Assembly: GCF_014174495.1 (NCBI RefSeq)
Contig: NZ_JACJHR010000023.1
Span: forward strand, 1 to 64,000
DNA: 64,000 nucleotides
Reading direction: 5' to 3'
Source of the DNA: Amycolatopsis echigonensis
GTDB lineage: Bacteria; Actinomycetota; Actinomycetes; Mycobacteriales; Pseudonocardiaceae
The notes beneath the pieces were generated by a model that was not told the origin of the DNA, did not search any database, and saw only the letters and a list, made by a program, of their open reading frames with translations. Positions 45,086 to 53,395 of this stretch are shown here, piece by piece. Numbering within the stretch: position 1 is the stretch's first letter; every line of letters begins with the position of its first letter. Made by a program: the position numbers and the translations under genes.

Positions 45086-46471
45086 TCAGAGCCCGATCAC
45101 CGGCGGAACCGCCTTGGGAAGGTCACCGATGAGCGCCGCGTCCGGGTCCTGCTCGACCAGGTAGTCGGCGGTCTCGTGCACAAGGTCGTCTTCACCCTCG
45201 CCCTTCTCGCCGCGACCCATCGCGCCGCCGCCCATGCCCGGTGCACCCGCGCGCCCGTTGGCCCCGGCGGTAGCTCCGCCTCGCCCGGCGGTTTCGGCGT
45301 TGCTGATGGGGCCGGTGCCGGTTCCCCCTCCTCGGCCGACGTTGTTGCCCGCGTTGCCGCCTGTGCCGCTGCCCGCGTTGCCGCCTGTGCCGCTGCCCGC
45401 GTTGCCGCCTGGGGTGCCTGCGTTGCCGCTGCCTGGAGTGCCGCCGATGCCCGGGAACCCTGGCGTGTACAGACTGCTGCCGCCGCCGTTGGGATTACCA
45501 GCGCCGGGGTTGCTGGTGTTGAGCGACCAGGAGTTGGGATTGCCGGTGTAGCTGGGATTGTTGGTGCTCGTCAGGTCCGGCGGAACATAACTGGACGTAC
45601 GAGTGTCGTCCGGCAGGTTGCTGTCGTGCGGCGGAACGTACTGACCCGGCCCATCCGGCGGGTTGCTGTGCGGCGGCGTGTAGCGGCCCGGACCCCAATC
45701 GTGGGTATCCGAAGGAGGCATCACCCCCGGCGGCCCAGTGCGATCGTTGGTGTGGTCGCGGTGGCTGGTGCTGCTGCTCGGGCTGCTGCTCGTGCCGTCG
45801 GTGCTGCCGGTGTTGTCGCCGACGTAGCCGTCCTCGGAGTACGTGCCAGCGGAGTACGTGCCAGCGGTGCCGCCGGGACCGCCCGGGGTGTAGTGCGCGG
45901 GCAAATGCGCGGTGCCGGTGCCGCCGGGCTGGGTGATGGTGAAGTCACCGCCCGCGGAGGGCATCGCAAGCTGCCCGTATTGCGACGGGTCCGCCCAGCG
46001 GGCGGAGTTTTCCGTCGATTCCCCGTGATAGGACTCGTAACTGCTGACGACTTCTTGCGCCTTCTTGTTCCACGCGTCGATTTCGTCGGCCCGGTTGGAC
46101 ATGAACGACAGGGGAGTGTCGCTGACCCAGTCGTCCGCCGGTTTGTCCCCGAGATCGCCGACGGACGCGATTTTGCTGCGCAGCCCGTCGAAGGAACTGC
46201 CCTGGCCGGAGTAGAGCGCCTCGGCTTGCGCGAGGTGCTGGCCACTGGTCTGGGAAGCCTGGACCAGCGGTCCGGCCCCGACGTAGGCCCGGCCGGCGGC
46301 GTCGCCCTTCCAGTACTCGTCCATCGAGCTCTGAAGCTGCCGCATCTCGCTCGCGATGTCCTCGTGCTGAGCGGAGAGGGCCGCCGACTGGTCGGAACCG
46401 TGGAACATGCCGCCGGAACCCTTGCCCGTTTTGACCAGGTGAACGATTTCCTGCGGGCTGAGGTTAGCCAT
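45086..46471 (-). CDS. PPE-like / WXG-domain T7SS substrate with repetitive C-terminus (461 aa)
   Basis: Residues 1-160 are helical with a W-K-G turn (DEYWKGDAAGRAYVGAGPLV), like the helical domain of PPE and WXG100 proteins. Residues 165-400 are low-complexity Gly/Ser/Thr/Pro/Asn with repeats such as GNAGSGTGGNAGSGTGG. The tail MGGGAMGRGEKGEGEDD ... DYLVEQDPDAALIG ... AVPPVIGL matches C-termini of other actinobacterial T7SS proteins. ATG 46471 shares one base with the previous stop. With EspG next door, secretion is the likely fate. Confidence 0.82.
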   Translation of the reverse strand: MANLSPQEIVHLVKTGKGSGGMFHGSDQSAALSAQHEDIASEMRQLQSSMDEYWKGDAAGRAYVGAGPLVQASQTSGQHLAQAEALYSGQGSSFDGLRSKIASVGDLGDKPADDWVSDTPLSFMSNRADEIDAWNKKAQEVVSSYESYHGESTENSARWADPSQYGQLAMPSAGGDFTITQPGGTGTAHLPAHYTPGGPGGTAGTYSAGTYSEDGYVGDNTGSTDGTSSSPSSSTSHRDHTNDRTGPPGVMPPSDTHDWGPGRYTPPHSNPPDGPGQYVPPHDSNLPDDTRTSSYVPPDLTSTNNPSYTGNPNSWSLNTSNPGAGNPNGGGSSLYTPGFPGIGGTPGSGNAGTPGGNAGSGTGGNAGSGTGGNAGNNVGRGGGTGTGPISNAETAGRGGATAGANGRAGAPGMGGGAMGRGEKGEGEDDLVHETADYLVEQDPDAALIGDLPKAVPPVIGL

Positions 46472-47115
46472 CAAGCACCTGCCTTGAGAGTGGTGACGGC
46501 AGCGGCCGCTGTTTGAGCTGCCAGTGCGCACGGGTCGTGGTGGCCGGGAAATGATTTGTCGAGCATCACGGAGGCGGTGAAGACCTCGTCGTCTTTGATT
46601 CCGACGGCGATTTGGCAGCCGCCGCATCTGCGGTCGTCGGTGGTACCCGCGAAGACGCCGGGGTAGCCGTTGAGGTCAGGTGCGACCTCGAAGTATCCGG
46701 ATTCGCTGTCGCCTTTCGTGTACGCGCCGCCGAGGCCACCCTGTCCAGGCAGCAGGCCGAGGCCGACGCTGTTGTCCCTGTCGTCGTACCAGGCGCAGCT
46801 GGGCGCGACGAGGCCTTGGCCTTGGCGGCGGCGGACGGCGTTGATGAGCTGAGTCGCTTGGGCTTGGCTGAGCAGCGCGCCGGGGTTCTGCTCGTATTTG
46901 GCGGCGTCGAGCGGGTTGCTCACCTTGGGCACGCTGCGCGAGGCGCTCGTCGGTGCCGACGACGACTCCGGGGCCGTCTGGATCGGTGTTTCGGTGGCAG
47001 ACGAACAGCCCGTCACGGCGAGTAGGAGGAGGCTGCCGGTCGCAGTGAGCGCGGGCTTCGCGGATTCTGCTGCTCTAGACAGGCGGATGACGTCCAGTAC
47101 GGTGCAGGTCGCCAT
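46471..47115 (-). CDS. DUF3558 lipoprotein, downstream paralogue
   Basis: From ATG 47115, a long basic N-region precedes the hydrophobic stretch and lipobox LLLAVTGC (Cys about residue 37). The mature domain has SRSVPKVSNPLDAAKYEQNP, CAWYDDRDNSVGLGLLPG, FAGTTDDRRCGGCQIAVG and DPCALAAQTA, the DUF3558 pattern. It is clearly a tandem duplicate of the next gene upstream. The conserved NPCALLS of DUF3558 is NPGALLS here, so one cysteine of a probable disulphide is lost. Start and stop each overlap the neighbouring genes by one base. Function unknown. Confidence 0.8.
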   Translation of the reverse strand: MATCTVLDVIRLSRAAESAKPALTATGSLLLLAVTGCSSATETPIQTAPESSSAPTSASRSVPKVSNPLDAAKYEQNPGALLSQAQATQLINAVRRRQGQGLVAPSCAWYDDRDNSVGLGLLPGQGGLGGAYTKGDSESGYFEVAPDLNGYPGVFAGTTDDRRCGGCQIAVGIKDDEVFTASVMLDKSFPGHHDPCALAAQTAAAAVTTLKAGA

Positions 47116-47705
47116 CACGTACCTGCTTTGATCGTCGTGATGGCAGCCGCAGCCGTTTTCACCGCGAGCGAGCACGGGTCGTTGTACAGGGGCGACGCAG
47201 ACCGGAGCGCGACGGAACTGGTGAACGTTTCGTCGTCTTTGATTCCGACGGCGATTTGGCAGCCGCCGCGTTTGCGGTCGTCGGTGGTGCCGGCGAAGAC
47301 GGCGGGGTAGCCGTTGACGTCGGGCGCGGCCTCGAAGTATCCGGATTCGCTGTCGCTGTTGGTGTAGGCGCCGGCGAGGCCGCCCTGCCCGGGAAGCAGC
47401 CCGAGGCCCACCCGGTTGTTGTCGGCGTCGTACCAGCTGCAGATGGGCGCGACGAGGCCCTGGCTTTGGCGGTTGCGGACGGCGTTGATGACCTCGGTCG
47501 CCTGGGATTGGCTGAGGAGAGCGCAGGGGTTTTGCTCGTATTTGGTGGCGTCGAGCGGGTTGCTGACCTTGGGCACGCTGCGCGAGGTGCTCGTCGGTGC
47601 CGACGACGACTCGGGCGTCGCTGGGACCGGGGTGCCCGGGGTCGAGCAGGCGGTAACGGCGAGCAGAACGAGGCCGCCGGTCGCGGCGAGAGCGAAGGGC
47701 TTCAC
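47115..47705 (-). CDS. DUF3558 lipoprotein, upstream paralogue
   Basis: A 196-aa protein with a compact lipoprotein signal (FALAATGGLVLLAVTAC, Cys near residue 20) and the full DUF3558 domain: NPCALLSQSQATEVINAV, CSWYDADNNRVGLGLLP, GGCQIAVGIKDDETFTSSV, DPCSLAVKTAAAAI. All expected cysteines are present. It is in the EspG/PPE operon, four bases after the helical-protein gene. DUF3558 lipoproteins are common next to T7SS genes in Pseudonocardiales; their role is unknown. Confidence 0.85.
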   Translation of the reverse strand: MKPFALAATGGLVLLAVTACSTPGTPVPATPESSSAPTSTSRSVPKVSNPLDATKYEQNPCALLSQSQATEVINAVRNRQSQGLVAPICSWYDADNNRVGLGLLPGQGGLAGAYTNSDSESGYFEAAPDVNGYPAVFAGTTDDRKRGGCQIAVGIKDDETFTSSVALRSASPLYNDPCSLAVKTAAAAITTIKAGT

Positions 47706-47709
47706 CGGT

Positions 47710-48201
47710 TCATCCTTGCTTGCGCAGGCTATTGGTGTTGGCGTGGTCTTGATTCTCGTACTTGGAGATGGCGTCTTTCAGCTTGTCCGCGTAGCCCTGT
47801 GCGTAATCCCGCTGCTGCTGGAGGCTGGCCACATACGCGTCAGCGTGGCCGTCAGCGGCCTTTTTCTGCAGCGTGCTGGCCGGATCGTCGGCTGGCGGGG
47901 GCACGACTTTCAACTGGCTCGCAGTTTGGATCATGCCATCGAGCTTGTCCGCGATCTCCTGCCATTTCGGCTGCAGCTTCCGCATCGCCGCGATGTCCAT
48001 CTTGAATCCGCCACCAGCCGCCGCGGCGTTGACCTTTTCGTCCTCGGCCGCGCGCTGTTGGTAGATGCGCGTGCCGTTGGAGTTCATCGCTTCGCCGAAC
48101 TGCTTGTCCTGGCGGTCGCGCCTGGCCTGTTCCTCCGGGTCGACGTATCCGGCGCGCCCGTCCACTGGCTGGCTGCTGCTGGACGACTGCCCATTGCCCA
48201 C
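47710..48201 (-). CDS. Helical protein opening the EspG/PPE operon (163 aa)
   Basis: GTG 48201 follows GAGGGGGA (start MGNGQSSSSSQPVDG). The first 45 residues are polar and disordered. The rest is alpha-helical (AMRKLQPKWQEIADKLDGMI, YVASLQQQRDYAQGYADKLK), comparable in size and pattern to T7SS EspC/WXG-like partners. There is no W-x-G turn, signal peptide or membrane helix. Spacing to the DUF3558 gene is four bases. It probably travels with, or helps export, the PPE-like protein. Confidence 0.65.
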   Translation of the reverse strand: MGNGQSSSSSQPVDGRAGYVDPEEQARRDRQDKQFGEAMNSNGTRIYQQRAAEDEKVNAAAAGGGFKMDIAAMRKLQPKWQEIADKLDGMIQTASQLKVVPPPADDPASTLQKKAADGHADAYVASLQQQRDYAQGYADKLKDAISKYENQDHANTNSLRKQG

Positions 48202-48309
48202 GATGACGCTCCCCCTCGCTCCCGGCGGCACTGTCTCCGACTGCCGCCGCTTGGACTGAGCTTAATCGGTCGAGGTTCCTCGTGTGGACAAAATCCCCCA
48301 AGCCGGGCA

Positions 48310-48628
48310 GGGGCCAGGAACCGGTCTTGATGGTGGTCAGGGCTGCTGCGGCGGCCTGATCGCCAGTGCACAGGATGGCCGAACTGGTGGAGGTCTCGTC
48401 GTTCTTCACGCCGACGATGCCTGACAGCCGCTTTGTTCGCGGTCGTCGGCGGGGCGGGAGCACGGTCGGGTAACCGACGGTGTCCGGTGCTCTTTCGACG
48501 CTGCTCGGTCACCCGCGCACGGCGGACGGCTCCGAAGACACCACTGGCCCAGCCGGGGCGGGAGCGGCTGAACAACCCGCCAGAACCAGCGCCCCGCCCA
48601 GCGCGGCCGCGAAAGGCAGTTTCGTCAC
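48310..48628 (-). pseudogene. Decayed third DUF3558 lipoprotein gene
   Basis: From GTG 48628 a lipoprotein signal with lipobox (LGGALVLAGC) is intact, but the frame stops at 48509-48511. Another frame then shows TVGYPTVLPPR, equivalent to NGYPAVFAG of the neighbouring copies, and a further frame carries IVGVKNDETSTSSAIL ... AALTTIKTG, equivalent to the family C-terminus. The middle of the domain, with the NPCALLS region, is largely deleted. At least two frameshifts and one deletion are needed. It lies upstream of the active operon, and its start faces tsaB. Confidence 0.75.
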
Positions 48629-48698
48629 GGAACGTATCTTCCCGGACCCCCAAACCCGCTCCCCGGTCCCCGGCGGACCCGGGCTATCCTGGGAAATC

Positions 48699-49364
48699 GT
48701 GCTGGTATTGGCGATCGACACGGCTACTCCGGCGGTAACGGCGGGCATCGTTGCCGTCGACGAGGCTGAGCTTGTCACCCGGGCGGACCGCGTCACGGTG
48801 GATCCTCGGGCGCACGGCGAGCTGATCGCCCCGCACGCGCTGGCTGCCGCGGAGGCGGCTGGGGTCACGTTGCGCGAACTCGACGCGATCGTGTGCGGCG
48901 TCGGGCCTGGGCCCTTCACCGGCCTGCGCGCTGGCATGGCCACGGCGGCTGCGTACGCGCACGCGCTCGGCATCCCGGCGTACCCGGTGTGCAGTCTCGA
49001 CGCGATCGCGGCTGACGTCGTGCGCACGGAGAAGCCGTTTCTCGTCTTCACGGACGCGCGGCGCCGCGAGGTCTACTGGGCTGCGTACGACGCTTCGGGC
49101 GCGCGCACGGACGGTCCCCACGTACAGCGCCCCGCGGACATCGACACTGACATCCGGGTTGCGGCGGGCGACGGAGCGTTGCAGTACGCGGCAGCGGTGG
49201 GCGTGGTGCCGATCGAGCCGCGGTTTCCGTCGCCGGCTGGGTTGGTGCGCGTCGCGCGTACGGCGCTTCTCGGACGCGCGGAGCCGGAGCCGTTGACGCC
49301 GCTGTACCTGCGCCGTCCGGACGCTGTGGAGCCCACGGCGCGCAAGAGGGTGACCGTACTGTGA
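48699..49364 (+). CDS. tsaB: tRNA t6A biosynthesis protein TsaB
   Basis: TsaB is the ASKHA-fold partner of TsaD in t6A37 synthesis. GTG 48699 gives MLVLAIDTATPAVTAG, the canonical N-terminus; later GPGPFTGLRAGMATA and VFTDARRREVYWA are diagnostic. 221 aa. A TATCCT hexamer ends eight bases before the GTG and no ribosome site is visible, so the message may be leaderless. The stop overlaps the rimI GTG. Confidence 0.93.
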   Translation: MLVLAIDTATPAVTAGIVAVDEAELVTRADRVTVDPRAHGELIAPHALAAAEAAGVTLRELDAIVCGVGPGPFTGLRAGMATAAAYAHALGIPAYPVCSLDAIAADVVRTEKPFLVFTDARRREVYWAAYDASGARTDGPHVQRPADIDTDIRVAAGDGALQYAAAVGVVPIEPRFPSPAGLVRVARTALLGRAEPEPLTPLYLRRPDAVEPTARKRVTVL

Positions 49365-49843
49365 AGCTCGACCAGTTGCGCCGCGCTGACGTCGCGAGGT
49401 GCGCGGAGATCGAGAAGATCCTCTTCCCCGGCGACGACCCGTGGAGTGCGCGCGCGTTCCATTCCGAGCTGGACCAGGGGCATTACTACTTGGCCGCGCG
49501 GTCGGACGACGGGCAAACCCTGCTGGGCTACGCGGGGCTCGCAGTGGTCGGTCGACGCGGAGATTACGAAGCGAGCGTCCACACGATCGGCGTGGTTCCG
49601 GAGGCGCAGGGACAGGGCATCGGCAAGGCGTTGCTGCGTGCGTTGCTGGCGCGCGCCGACGAGCTGCAAGCGGCGGTCTTCCTCGAAGTACGCACGGACA
49701 ACGACCCGGCCGTGAAGCTGTACGAAGCGCACGGCTTCCAAAAACTTGGCATCCGGAAGCGTTACTACCAGCCCTCCGGCGCCGACGCGTTCACCATGGC
49801 CCGCCCCGCGCAGGCCCCGGCACGAGACGAGGTGGCCGGCTGA
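49361..49843 (+). CDS. rimI: Ribosomal-protein-alanine N-acetyltransferase RimI
   Basis: This GNAT acetyltransferase modifies the N-terminus of S18 in E. coli; in actinobacteria the target may be broader. Motifs are [35 protein letters not shown] (acetyl-CoA loop Q-x-x-G-x-G/A) and [25 protein letters not shown]. 160 aa. GTG 49361 overlaps the tsaB stop. It belongs to the conserved tsaB-rimI-tsaD operon. Confidence 0.94.
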   Translation: MKLDQLRRADVARCAEIEKILFPGDDPWSARAFHSELDQGHYYLAARSDDGQTLLGYAGLAVVGRRGDYEASVHTIGVVPEAQGQGIGKALLRALLARADELQAAVFLEVRTDNDPAVKLYEAHGFQKLGIRKRYYQPSGADAFTMARPAQAPARDEVAG

Positions 49844-50889
49844 TGGCGCGCGTCATCATGGGCATCGAAAGCTCCTGCGACGAGACTGGAGTCGGCCTCG
49901 TCCGCCTGCACGACGACGGCACGGTGGAACTGCTCGCCGACGAGGTCGCGTCCAGTGTGGACCAGCACGCTCGCTTCGGCGGGGTTGTGCCGGAGGTCGC
50001 CAGCCGAGCGCATCTCGAAGCGATGGTGCCGACCGCGGAACGCGCGTTCGCCACGGCTGGCCTGAAACTGTCCGATGTGGACGCGATCGCCGTGACGGCG
50101 GGGCCGGGTCTCGCCGGCGCGTTGCTGGTGGGCGTTTCGGCGGCGAAGGCGTACGCGACCGCGTTGGATGTGCCGCTGTACGGCGTGAATCACCTGGCCG
50201 GGCACATCGCGGTGGACACGTTGCAGCACGGCCCGTTGCCGACGCCGGTGTTGGCGTTGCTGGTTTCCGGCGGCCACACGCAACTGTTGCGAGTGGACGA
50301 CATCGCGTCCAGCATCACCGAGCTTGGGTCCACTGTGGACGACGCGGCGGGCGAGGCGTACGACAAAGTCGCGCGCGTGCTTGAGCTGCCGTACCCGGGC
50401 GGGCCGCCGATCGACAAGGCGGCCAAGCAGGGCAACCCGAAGGCGATCGCGTTCCCGCGCGGGATGACCGGTCCGCGCGACGCGAAGTTCGACTTTTCCT
50501 TCTCCGGCTTGAAAACGGCGGTGGCACGCTGGGTGGAGAACGCCGAGCGTGCTGGCGACGAGGTGCCGGTGAACGACGTCGCGGCGTCCTTTCAGGAAGC
50601 GGTCGCGGACGTGCTCACCGCGAAGGCGATCCGTGCCGCGCGCGAACAAAACATTGGAACGCTGGTGATTTCCGGTGGCGTGGCAGCGAATTCGCGGCTT
50701 TCCGAGCTGGCGGCTGAGCGGTGCGCGGAGGCTGGCATCGAGCTGCGCGTGCCGCGGCCCCGCTTGTGCACGGACAACGGTGCGATGATCGCGGCGTTGG
50801 GCGCGCATGTGGTGGCGGCAGGCCGATCGGTGGCACCGCTGGACTTCTCGGCGAACCCGGGCCTGCCGGTCAACATTGTGTCCCTTTAG
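49843..50889 (+). CDS. tsaD: tRNA N6-adenosine threonylcarbamoyltransferase TsaD
   Basis: TsaD transfers threonylcarbamoyl to A37 of ANN-decoding tRNAs. ATG 49843 gives [20 protein letters not shown]. The metal-binding histidines are in [41 protein letters not shown] and [10 protein letters not shown] follow. 348 aa. The start shares one base with the rimI stop (TGATG). The last 20 bases overlap the wecB gene on the other strand. Confidence 0.96.
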   Translation: MARVIMGIESSCDETGVGLVRLHDDGTVELLADEVASSVDQHARFGGVVPEVASRAHLEAMVPTAERAFATAGLKLSDVDAIAVTAGPGLAGALLVGVSAAKAYATALDVPLYGVNHLAGHIAVDTLQHGPLPTPVLALLVSGGHTQLLRVDDIASSITELGSTVDDAAGEAYDKVARVLELPYPGGPPIDKAAKQGNPKAIAFPRGMTGPRDAKFDFSFSGLKTAVARWVENAERAGDEVPVNDVAASFQEAVADVLTAKAIRAAREQNIGTLVISGGVAANSRLSELAAERCAEAGIELRVPRPRLCTDNGAMIAALGAHVVAAGRSVAPLDFSANPGLPVNIVSL

Positions 50890-52042
50890 GACTCACGAGA
50901 GCGGCGGAGTGGGCGGACACCCCCAGCAACGCCTCGATCGCCGAAGCCGACAGCGCGGCGGCGGAGCCGTTTCCATAGGGATTCGCTGACACAGCAGCAC
51001 TCATCTCGCCGCGAAGAATTCGTGCGGCGGTGTCCGTGATCAGCTCGGTGTCGGTGCCGACCAGCCAAGCGCAACCGGCCTCGACGGCCTCCGGGCGTTC
51101 CGTAGTGTCACGCAGCACGAGCACTGGCGTGCCAAACGTCGGCGCTTCTTCTTGGATACCACCGGAATCCGTCAACACGAGCGACGCCAACCGCAGTGCG
51201 CGCACAAGGTCCGGGTACTCCAGAGGCTCGGTGACCGTCACCCGCGCGACCCCGCCCAGCACGTCCTCAACCTGTTGCCGCACAGCCGGATTCGGGTGCA
51301 CCGGGAACAGCACCTGCACCCGCGGATGCGCGTCGACGATCTGCCGCACCGCGGTCAGCGTGCGCGTCAACGGCTCGCCCCACGACTCGCGGCGGTGCGA
51401 CGTCACCAGCACCAGTTGCTCACCCGCTTCGGCGATTCCCATCTCCAGCAAGGCAAGCGCCGGATCACGGGCGGGCAAATCGCGCGCGGCCACCGCTAGC
51501 ACGGCGTCCACGACGGTGTTGCCAGTGAGCGTGATCCGGTCCGAAGGCACGCCCTCGGCCAGCAACGCCGCGCCCGCGGCCGCCGTCGGGACCAGGTGCA
51601 GCGCGGCGATCCGCGAGATCATCTGCCGTGTGCCTTCCTCGGGGAACGGCGACGCCAAATCGTGCGTACGCAGTCCGGCTTCGAGGTGTACCACCGGAAT
51701 ACCGAGCCAGAACGCGGCGAGCGCACCGGCCAGTCCGGTGGTGGTGTCGCCTTGCACGACGACCGCCGACGGCTGGTAGCGGCGCAGCGCGGCGTCGAGC
51801 GCGGGCAGCAGGCCGGACACCAGTTCCGCTTGGGTGCCCGACACCCGCGGCGGCACGTCGAGCCACGCGTCGATCTCGACCTCGAACGGGGCCAGCGCCT
51901 GTTCGACCATGCCCTGGTGCTGACCGCTGTGCACGACGAGCGGCCGCAGCCCGGGGCGTGCCTCCAGGGCCAGCGCGAGCGGGGCGAGCTTGACCGCCTC
52001 CGGGCGCGTCCCGGCCAGCAGCATCACGTCCAACGTTTCCAC
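50870..52042 (-). CDS. wecB: UDP-N-acetylglucosamine 2-epimerase (non-hydrolysing)
   Basis: WecB interconverts UDP-GlcNAc and UDP-ManNAc for surface polysaccharides. Diagnostic parts are [68 protein letters not shown] and [15 protein letters not shown]. 390 aa. ATG 52042. It ends within tsaD on the opposite strand (20-bp overlap). A hairpin and the exosortase-linked operon lie upstream, transcribed in the same direction. Confidence 0.93.
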   Translation of the reverse strand: METLDVMLLAGTRPEAVKLAPLALALEARPGLRPLVVHSGQHQGMVEQALAPFEVEIDAWLDVPPRVSGTQAELVSGLLPALDAALRRYQPSAVVVQGDTTTGLAGALAAFWLGIPVVHLEAGLRTHDLASPFPEEGTRQMISRIAALHLVPTAAAGAALLAEGVPSDRITLTGNTVVDAVLAVAARDLPARDPALALLEMGIAEAGEQLVLVTSHRRESWGEPLTRTLTAVRQIVDAHPRVQVLFPVHPNPAVRQQVEDVLGGVARVTVTEPLEYPDLVRALRLASLVLTDSGGIQEEAPTFGTPVLVLRDTTERPEAVEAGCAWLVGTDTELITDTAARILRGEMSAAVSANPYGNGSAAALSASAIEALLGVSAHSAALVSPKGTQC

Positions 52043-52063
52043 CCTTTCGAGTGTCCCGGAAAA

Positions 52064-52097
52064 CCGGGCTGCCGGCGGGACAACGCCGGCAGCCCGG
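52064..52097 (-). terminator. Terminator after the anchor-P / microprotein operon
   Basis: The perfect 14-bp arms CCGGGCTGCCGGCG and CGCCGGCAGCCCGG surround a six-base loop, starting six bases after the microprotein stop on the minus strand. It isolates that operon from wecB. Confidence 0.8.
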
Positions 52098-52102
52098 ATT
52101 CT

Positions 52103-52282
52103 TCAGCCGTCCAGGCGGGCGAGCCGCCGATTCCGGCGGCGGACGGCGACCAGCGCGACGATCCCGAGGATCACCAGCGCCAGGCCGACCGCGAGCCACC
52201 AGCCGACGTCGGCACCGGTGGCGGCGAGGGTGCCCACCCCGCCACCGGCGACGCCGACCCCGGCACCAGGCATCTTGTACAT
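52103..52282 (-). CDS. 59-aa microprotein consisting mainly of an LAATG sorting-like tail
   Basis: The ORF starts ATG 52282, 21 bases after the anchor-P gene, with GGTGAGG upstream. The product has a short Gly/Val-rich head, then TLAATGADVGWW, a hydrophobic helix (LAVGLALVILGIVALVAV) and a basic end RRRNRR. This is the tripartite layout of a sortase signal; LAxTG is the motif preferred by class E sortases in high-GC actinobacteria. There is no Sec signal or passenger domain. It is either an independent membrane microprotein or a separated C-terminal signal. No sortase gene is in the window. Confidence 0.6.
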   Translation of the reverse strand: MYKMPGAGVGVAGGGVGTLAATGADVGWWLAVGLALVILGIVALVAVRRRNRRLARLDG

Positions 52283-52303
52283 CGCTGCATCACCTCACCG
52301 GGG

Positions 52304-53071
52304 TCAGGCGGCCGAACGACGCCGGGTGAAGCGCAGGCCGACCGGCACCGCGATCGCGGCGAGCACGCCGAAGCCGATCCACATGCCGGCGCCCGAGGCG
52401 AGCGGCATCGGCGGAGCGGCCGGACCGCAGGTCGCCGACGACAGGATCACGTCGCCCGAGCCGAGCGAGCCGAGCGCCTGGCCGCCGAGCAGCTTCAGGT
52501 GCAGGGCGTTGACCGTGAGGCTGCCGTCGCTGTTCTTGATCTGCTCGTTCAGGATCAGCGTCGCCACGTGCAGCGGGCCGACCTGGACCTGCAGTTCGGT
52601 GTTCGGCGCCGGGTTGGCGTCGACCTGGCCGAGGCTGCCGAGGTTCGCGCCGACCAGCGTGGTGCTGCCCTTGACGCCTTCCTGCGTCGCGGTGCAGACG
52701 GCTTCGATCGCCTTCGCGCCGACATCGCCCACCGCGGGCTTGAGCAGCGGGAGCCCGACGTCGGCGACGGACGCCTTCGACGTGACCGCGCCGGAGTTGT
52801 CGTCGCGCACCGCGGACGTGGTGATCACGCCGGTGGTCAGCACGCCGGGCACGTTCGCGGAGACCGCGGTGTTTTCCTTCGGGCCATTGGTGTTCGCGGC
52901 CGCGAGCGGGCCGACGTGCACCGCGGGCTGGCCGAGCAGCGTCACGTTGACGTTGACGCCGTAGGCCGACCCGTCACCGGGAGCGGCGCTGGCCGGAGCG
53001 GCTCCGGCCAAGGCGATGCTCGCCACGACGACGGCGAGCATTCCGCCTCGTCGCACGAGGTGTCTCTTCAC
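52304..53071 (-). CDS. Secreted surface protein, probable choice-of-anchor P family
   Basis: GTG 53071 with GGAGG upstream starts a Sec signal (GGMLAVVVASIALAGAAPASA). The mature domain has SAYGVNVNVTLLGQPAVHVGPLA, then beta-rich repeats with two cysteines (EAVCTATQEG, SSATCGPAAPP). A C-terminal helix (MWIGFGVLAAIAVPVGLRF) ends in RRR. The arrangement matches the choice-of-anchor P surface-protein family, so named for its link to exosortase P; an exosortase-family gene lies 324 bp away, divergently. The protein is probably processed and anchored at its C-terminus by that enzyme. 255 aa. Confidence 0.72.
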   Translation of the reverse strand: MKRHLVRRGGMLAVVVASIALAGAAPASAAPGDGSAYGVNVNVTLLGQPAVHVGPLAAANTNGPKENTAVSANVPGVLTTGVITTSAVRDDNSGAVTSKASVADVGLPLLKPAVGDVGAKAIEAVCTATQEGVKGSTTLVGANLGSLGQVDANPAPNTELQVQVGPLHVATLILNEQIKNSDGSLTVNALHLKLLGGQALGSLGSGDVILSSATCGPAAPPMPLASGAGMWIGFGVLAAIAVPVGLRFTRRRSAA

Positions 53072-53395
53072 TGGTCCTCCGATTTTTCTCAGGGCGAGCC
53101 GCTGCACGGACGAATCCCGCTGAGCAAGAGTCGGCACGCGGATCGGTTATCGGCGGACGTTCCAGAAATGGCACAGATTTTTCGCTGGATCACCATATCG
53201 GGTGATAAGAATTCGCTTTTCCCCAGGTTGGATGAAGTATCACCCGAACGGACTAGCAAGTGTGCGTAAGAATATGCCGAAAGCTGCTCGGGTGTCCCCG
53301 CAAAGGGGCTGCCCGGCGAAGGGCGGAAACCGTCGCGGACACGACCGCGGCCGGGTCCGCCCCGGTTCCGCTGGGTTCTTCTCGAGAGGGTCGTC
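53072..53395. promoter_or_regulatory. Divergent promoter region and structured leader of the exosortase gene
   Basis: The 324-bp gap contains an inverted repeat ATCACC/GGTGAT (53189-53206) with another ATCACC at 53239-53244, in AT-richer DNA where both promoters should be. Nearer the exosortase start are four consecutive small hairpins: CCCC/GGGG (53296-53308), GCCC/GGGC (53311-53324), CGCGG/CCGCG (53334-53349) and CCGGG/CCCGG (53351-53365), the first with a GCAAA loop. Such a series suggests a folded 5' leader. It fits no riboswitch consensus that I can confirm. Confidence 0.4.

Noticed and set aside
48480..48698. Upstream extension of the tsaB frame
   Set aside because: The extra 73 codons lie over the lipoprotein pseudogene on the other strand and have no TsaB similarity. 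GTG 48699 gives the canonical N-terminus.
53290..53366. Cyclic di-GMP or cyclic di-AMP riboswitch upstream of the exosortase gene
   Set aside because: A GCAAA loop and tandem stems recall such RNAs, but I could not place the conserved core nucleotides. It is kept only as an unclassified structured leader.
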